The position numbers and the translations under genes were made by a program. Positions 61,459 through 64,000 of a stretch of 64,000 bases of DNA are shown here, piece after piece; within the stretch, counting starts at the first letter, position 1, and each line of letters begins with the position of its first letter. The notes below the pieces were generated by a model, which saw nothing but the letters and a program-made list of their open reading frames with translations, had not been told where the DNA came from and made no database searches. Source of the stretch: an uncultured Thomasclavelia sp. (GTDB lineage: Bacteria; Bacillota_I; Bacilli_A; Erysipelotrichales; Coprobacillaceae); contig NZ_CALUXO010000081.1 of NCBI RefSeq assembly GCF_944324745.1, positions 30,297-94,296 of the forward strand, given 5' to 3'.

Positions 61459-62871
61459 CTAATAACATTTTTTGCATGCTTCATAACCTTGACTTTGCGC
61501 TTCACTTATAGATATTGATACAGGATTTTTCATATTACTACAATTTGGATTTGAGTGGTATTTAGTACCGTCACCACTTCCAGCAATATATACTATAGCT
61601 TCATTTTGTGCTTGCTGTTGTTGTTCTGCTGCTTGTCTAGCAGCCTCTTCCGCTTGTCTCTGTGCTTCTAATTGAGCTTGTCTTTGTGCTTCTTGTTCAG
61701 CAGCAATTTGAGCTTGCCTTTGGGCTTCTTCTTGTTGCTTTTTTATTTCATCACTAGGGTCCTTAGTGACTGGAGCAGAACCATTTCCTGAAGTTGTTTC
61801 AGTAAATTCGTAATCAAGTTGGCTATTTTTTGTAGTAAATATTATATTGCCTTTTTTATCGGTTCTGAAAGTTTTTATATCATTATCTTTTAAACGATTT
61901 ATAACTTCTTTATCGGGGTGATTGTATTTATTGTTTTCACCACATTCAATAACGGCGTATTTTATAGTTAAAGCGTCTAATAATTCATCACAAGTAGCTG
62001 ATTTGCTACCATGGTGTGAAACTTTTAGAACATCTATTTTTGTTGGCAGTTGGCCCAAAATACTTTTTTCAACTTTTTCAGTTGCATCACCCATGAATAA
62101 CATTTTGTGATTTCCAGATTCTAATAATGTGACTAGTGATAATGCATTACCATTACCTGTAGCTTTAGTATTATAAAACTTTACATTAGTATTTGAATCC
62201 AATTCAATTGCAGTATTCTCTAAAGGAACTGCAGGACTTAAACCTTTTGTTGAAAGCGAATAGATAAAATCACGATAAGTTTTACTATCTGAAGAACCGT
62301 TTGAAACATATGATTGCCCAATGTCAAAATTACTAACAACAGCATCTAATCCTCCTGCATGATCAGCATCCGGATGAGTGCTTACAAGATAATCAATTTT
62401 TGTTATTCCTAAATTACTCAAATAATTTACGATTCTTTGTTCATCGTTATTATCACCAGCGTCAATTAGCATATTTTTATCTTCTGTTTGTATAAAGCTG
62501 CAATCTGAATTGCCTGTATCAATGAAATGTATCTTAATATTAGAAGGAATAACTTCTTCTTTTGTTTCTTTAATAACGCTCTCTGTATTATCATTATCGC
62601 TTACAGTAGTAGTACTTACATTATTACTCCCAATGCCTATAGCGACAAAAAATAACACAAAACATAAAATTATTTGATATCTTCTTTTGATTGTTAGATT
62701 GTATCGATGCAATAATTTATTAAAATGAGTTGTTATCATTAACCCAACAATCATTATTAAAATTCCTGCTATAATACTAACTGCAGGAATTGTGAAAAAA
62801 CCAAACACTATCACGAAATATCCTAAAAAATTACGTATGTATTTAATAATATTTTCTTTTTTAAAATTCAT
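61459..62871 (-). CDS. ComEC-like metallo-beta-lactamase protein with Cys-rich tail
   Basis: A 470-residue protein. Two or three N-terminal helices (about 11-85), a ComEC/Rec2-type metallo-beta-lactamase domain (about 108-350; HFIDTGNSDC, metal motif STHPDADHAGG near 162, SHHGSKSA near 285), a Gln/Ala-rich helix (about 370-425) and a zinc-type end domain YHSNPNC...GYEACKKC. The competence-channel part of ComEC is absent, so it is a membrane-tied hydrolase, perhaps acting on nucleic acid outside the cell. SD GGAGGGAT precedes ATG. Confidence 0.88.
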   Translation of the reverse strand: MNFKKENIIKYIRNFLGYFVIVFGFFTIPAVSIIAGILIMIVGLMITTHFNKLLHRYNLTIKRRYQIILCFVLFFVAIGIGSNNVSTTTVSDNDNTESVIKETKEEVIPSNIKIHFIDTGNSDCSFIQTEDKNMLIDAGDNNDEQRIVNYLSNLGITKIDYLVSTHPDADHAGGLDAVVSNFDIGQSYVSNGSSDSKTYRDFIYSLSTKGLSPAVPLENTAIELDSNTNVKFYNTKATGNGNALSLVTLLESGNHKMLFMGDATEKVEKSILGQLPTKIDVLKVSHHGSKSATCDELLDALTIKYAVIECGENNKYNHPDKEVINRLKDNDIKTFRTDKKGNIIFTTKNSQLDYEFTETTSGNGSAPVTKDPSDEIKKQQEEAQRQAQIAAEQEAQRQAQLEAQRQAEEAARQAAEQQQQAQNEAIVYIAGSGDGTKYHSNPNCSNMKNPVSISISEAQSQGYEACKKCY

Positions 62872-62925
62872 CTTTATCCCTCCGGTTTTATATAAAAATT
62901 ATATAGTGAATAGAATAATAATTTT

Positions 62926-63591
62926 TTATTTATGTTCTATTTCTATTATTTCCCATTTTAGTTCGACTCGATAAACTTGAAAAGTATACTTAGATTTATA
63001 ACTAATCGTTTTATTAAGTATATTTTTGTAATTGCATATGATGTCAATCAATATAGGTTGATTTGGATTGACAATATCTGTTGAAAGATTATTCTTAATA
63101 TGCTGATCAGGGAATAGAATATTTGCCTTAAATGTACTCTCGGTTTCATCTTTATGTGTAATATTTATTTCTTTTCCCTTATCATAATAATATAGTTTGT
63201 GTTCTATTACATTTTCTATAGATGCCAGTAATCCAATATTTCTAGTTGTATATTCTATAGCAATTTCGTTATCACTAATTTTATCCCCATCATAATTATC
63301 AAGAAATTGTATTTCTATATCAATGATTGGTCTATCGACAGCTTTGATTTTTTGTAACTTTTCTTTTTCTGTACGTTTTCTTTCGCTTTCTAGGTCTTTA
63401 ATGGTCCACCATACACCATATAAAGTAAGAAATCCTCCTAATATAGACCCACCATAACCGACTATAGTTAATCCTGTTTCGTATGGAATTATACCGATTG
63501 GTGAAGGACATAATATGATAATCGGAAACACTATAGCTATTACTAAAAAAACTATAAGCATTTTTCTGTTTTCTTTAAAAAAATTAAACAT
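62926..63591 (-). CDS. Membrane protein of the integrated element, unknown
   Basis: A 221-residue protein with two helices (about 10-30 and 38-62), a basic coiled stretch (SERKRTEKEKLQK) and a beta-rich soluble domain of about 130 residues. No family recognised. ATG 63591 is chosen; a TTG at 63636 in the same frame lies inside the upstream metallopeptidase gene. It is transcribed with that gene and the MBL gene. Confidence 0.72.
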   Translation of the reverse strand: MFNFFKENRKMLIVFLVIAIVFPIIILCPSPIGIIPYETGLTIVGYGGSILGGFLTLYGVWWTIKDLESERKRTEKEKLQKIKAVDRPIIDIEIQFLDNYDGDKISDNEIAIEYTTRNIGLLASIENVIEHKLYYYDKGKEINITHKDETESTFKANILFPDQHIKNNLSTDIVNPNQPILIDIICNYKNILNKTISYKSKYTFQVYRVELKWEIIEIEHK

Positions 63592-63617
63592 ATTATTTCT
63601 CTTTTCTTGGTTTGCTT

Positions 63618-64000
63618 TTAAAATATCGAATACCAAATTTTTAATGGTATTCCTTTTTCTTTTAAAATAAATTCTATATTATCACACATTTTTATATTAT
63701 CGTATTCTTCGCAAATCAGCAGGAGACAGGCAAATGTATTAGCTTCTTTCTCTAAGCGTGTTTTATATATTCTTCTTAAGAAATTAAAACTGATATTTTC
63801 GTCATAATGTAGTATGTAATGCCCTAATTCATGGGCAATTAAAAAATTTTCATAAGCACTATCTAAATCCGGTCTTATAAAAATATAGCCTGCTCCGTCA
63901 TTTATTATTAGTCTTGAGTCTAATGTTTTAGCCCTAAAATCCTGGTATTCAATAGCTATATTAAGATATTCAGCAATTTCCCTGACATTGTTTGTATTAT
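63618..64000 (-). CDS. ImmA/IrrE family metallo-endopeptidase (partial)
   Basis: The C-terminal 127 residues of a zinc peptidase that continues beyond the right edge. The active-site helix IAHELGHYILH gives the HExxH motif; LEKEANTFACLLLI supplies the third ligand (ExxxF pattern). ImmA-type peptidases cleave phage or ICE repressors during induction, and usually lie next to an XRE repressor gene, expected just outside the window. It supports reading 58230-64000 as a prophage or ICE lysogeny region. Confidence 0.9.
   Translation of the reverse strand, partial: NTNNVREIAEYLNIAIEYQDFRAKTLDSRLIINDGAGYIFIRPDLDSAYENFLIAHELGHYILHYDENISFNFLRRIYKTRLEKEANTFACLLLICEEYDNIKMCDNIEFILKEKGIPLKIWYSIF

Overview
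The window reads as chromosome of an AT-rich, endospore-forming, anaerobic member of the Bacillota. Sporulation is supported by spoIVA and an SspI-type small acid-soluble spore protein. The Gram-positive housekeeping blocks dnaI, sspI / trmH-like / T-box-pheS-pheT, ypmB-dnaD-nth and ponA-recU / gpsB-rnpB match the known Bacillus order. Anaerobic oxidative-stress genes are also present (rubrerythrin, AhpC/AhpF-like, Dps, CoA-disulfide reductase). I infer an Erysipelotrichia-type gut bacterium (Coprobacillaceae-like, near the former Clostridium ramosum/spiroforme group); the sequence read alone does not prove the species. No tRNA, rRNA or CRISPR array was seen.

Layout. 1-3.6 kb: end of a DnaB-type replication initiation gene, dnaI, pfkA, pyk. 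3.7-5 kb: two unknown membrane proteins. 5-10.4 kb: sspI, a YgjP-type metalloprotein, a TrmH-family methyltransferase, then the T-box-controlled pheST operon. 10.4-17.5 kb: a membrane MutS-like ATPase, tmcAL with a two-part ThrE-type exporter (minus strand), a DUF1848 protein and a class B PBP. 17.5-20.2 kb: dps-ahpC-ahpF-like peroxide operon (minus). 20.3-30.6 kb: a galactoside region made of a LacI-family regulator with a structured leader, galT-galM-galK, a second pyruvate kinase, a ROK sugar kinase and a GH36 alpha-galactosidase. 30.6-40.4 kb: rubrerythrin, spoIVA, HU, a YugP-type protease, ypmB-dnaD-nth, ponA-recU, gpsB and the RNase P RNA. 40.4-44.4 kb: TetR and MarR regulators with two tandem MATE exporters. 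44.4-49.6 kb: a LytTR response regulator, a receptor-less GHKL kinase and two ABC exporter half-transporters. 49.6-56.6 kb: flavin/redox proteins, a kinase-like protein, a decayed ABC-2 permease, a HAD phosphatase and an XRE regulator. 56.6-58.2 kb: a decay zone with two frameshifted genes. 58.2-64 kb: the integrase end of a prophage or integrative element running off the right edge, all genes on the minus strand.

How the genes work together. Galactosides are cut by the alpha-galactosidase; galactose is handled by GalM, GalK and GalT, and the products feed glycolysis, for which two pyruvate kinases and Pfk are encoded here. The dps-ahpC-ahpF-like operon and the rubrerythrin gene have near-consensus promoters with a perfect inverted repeat just downstream of the -10 box, which suggests peroxide- or metal-responsive repression. 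The LytTR/GHKL pair lies directly upstream of the ABC pair, whose promoter carries two 17-bp direct repeats 21 bp apart ending at the -35 position; I read this as a self-contained signal-controlled export module.

The most interesting items are the LytTR/ABC module and its leader, the AhpF-like enzyme with reversed domain order, the lacI leader (short ORF plus terminator), the mosaic pyruvate kinase pair, the frameshifted 11-residue-repeat protein, and the integrase element with its ComEC-like metallo-beta-lactamase protein. No completely new system could be proven from sequence alone.
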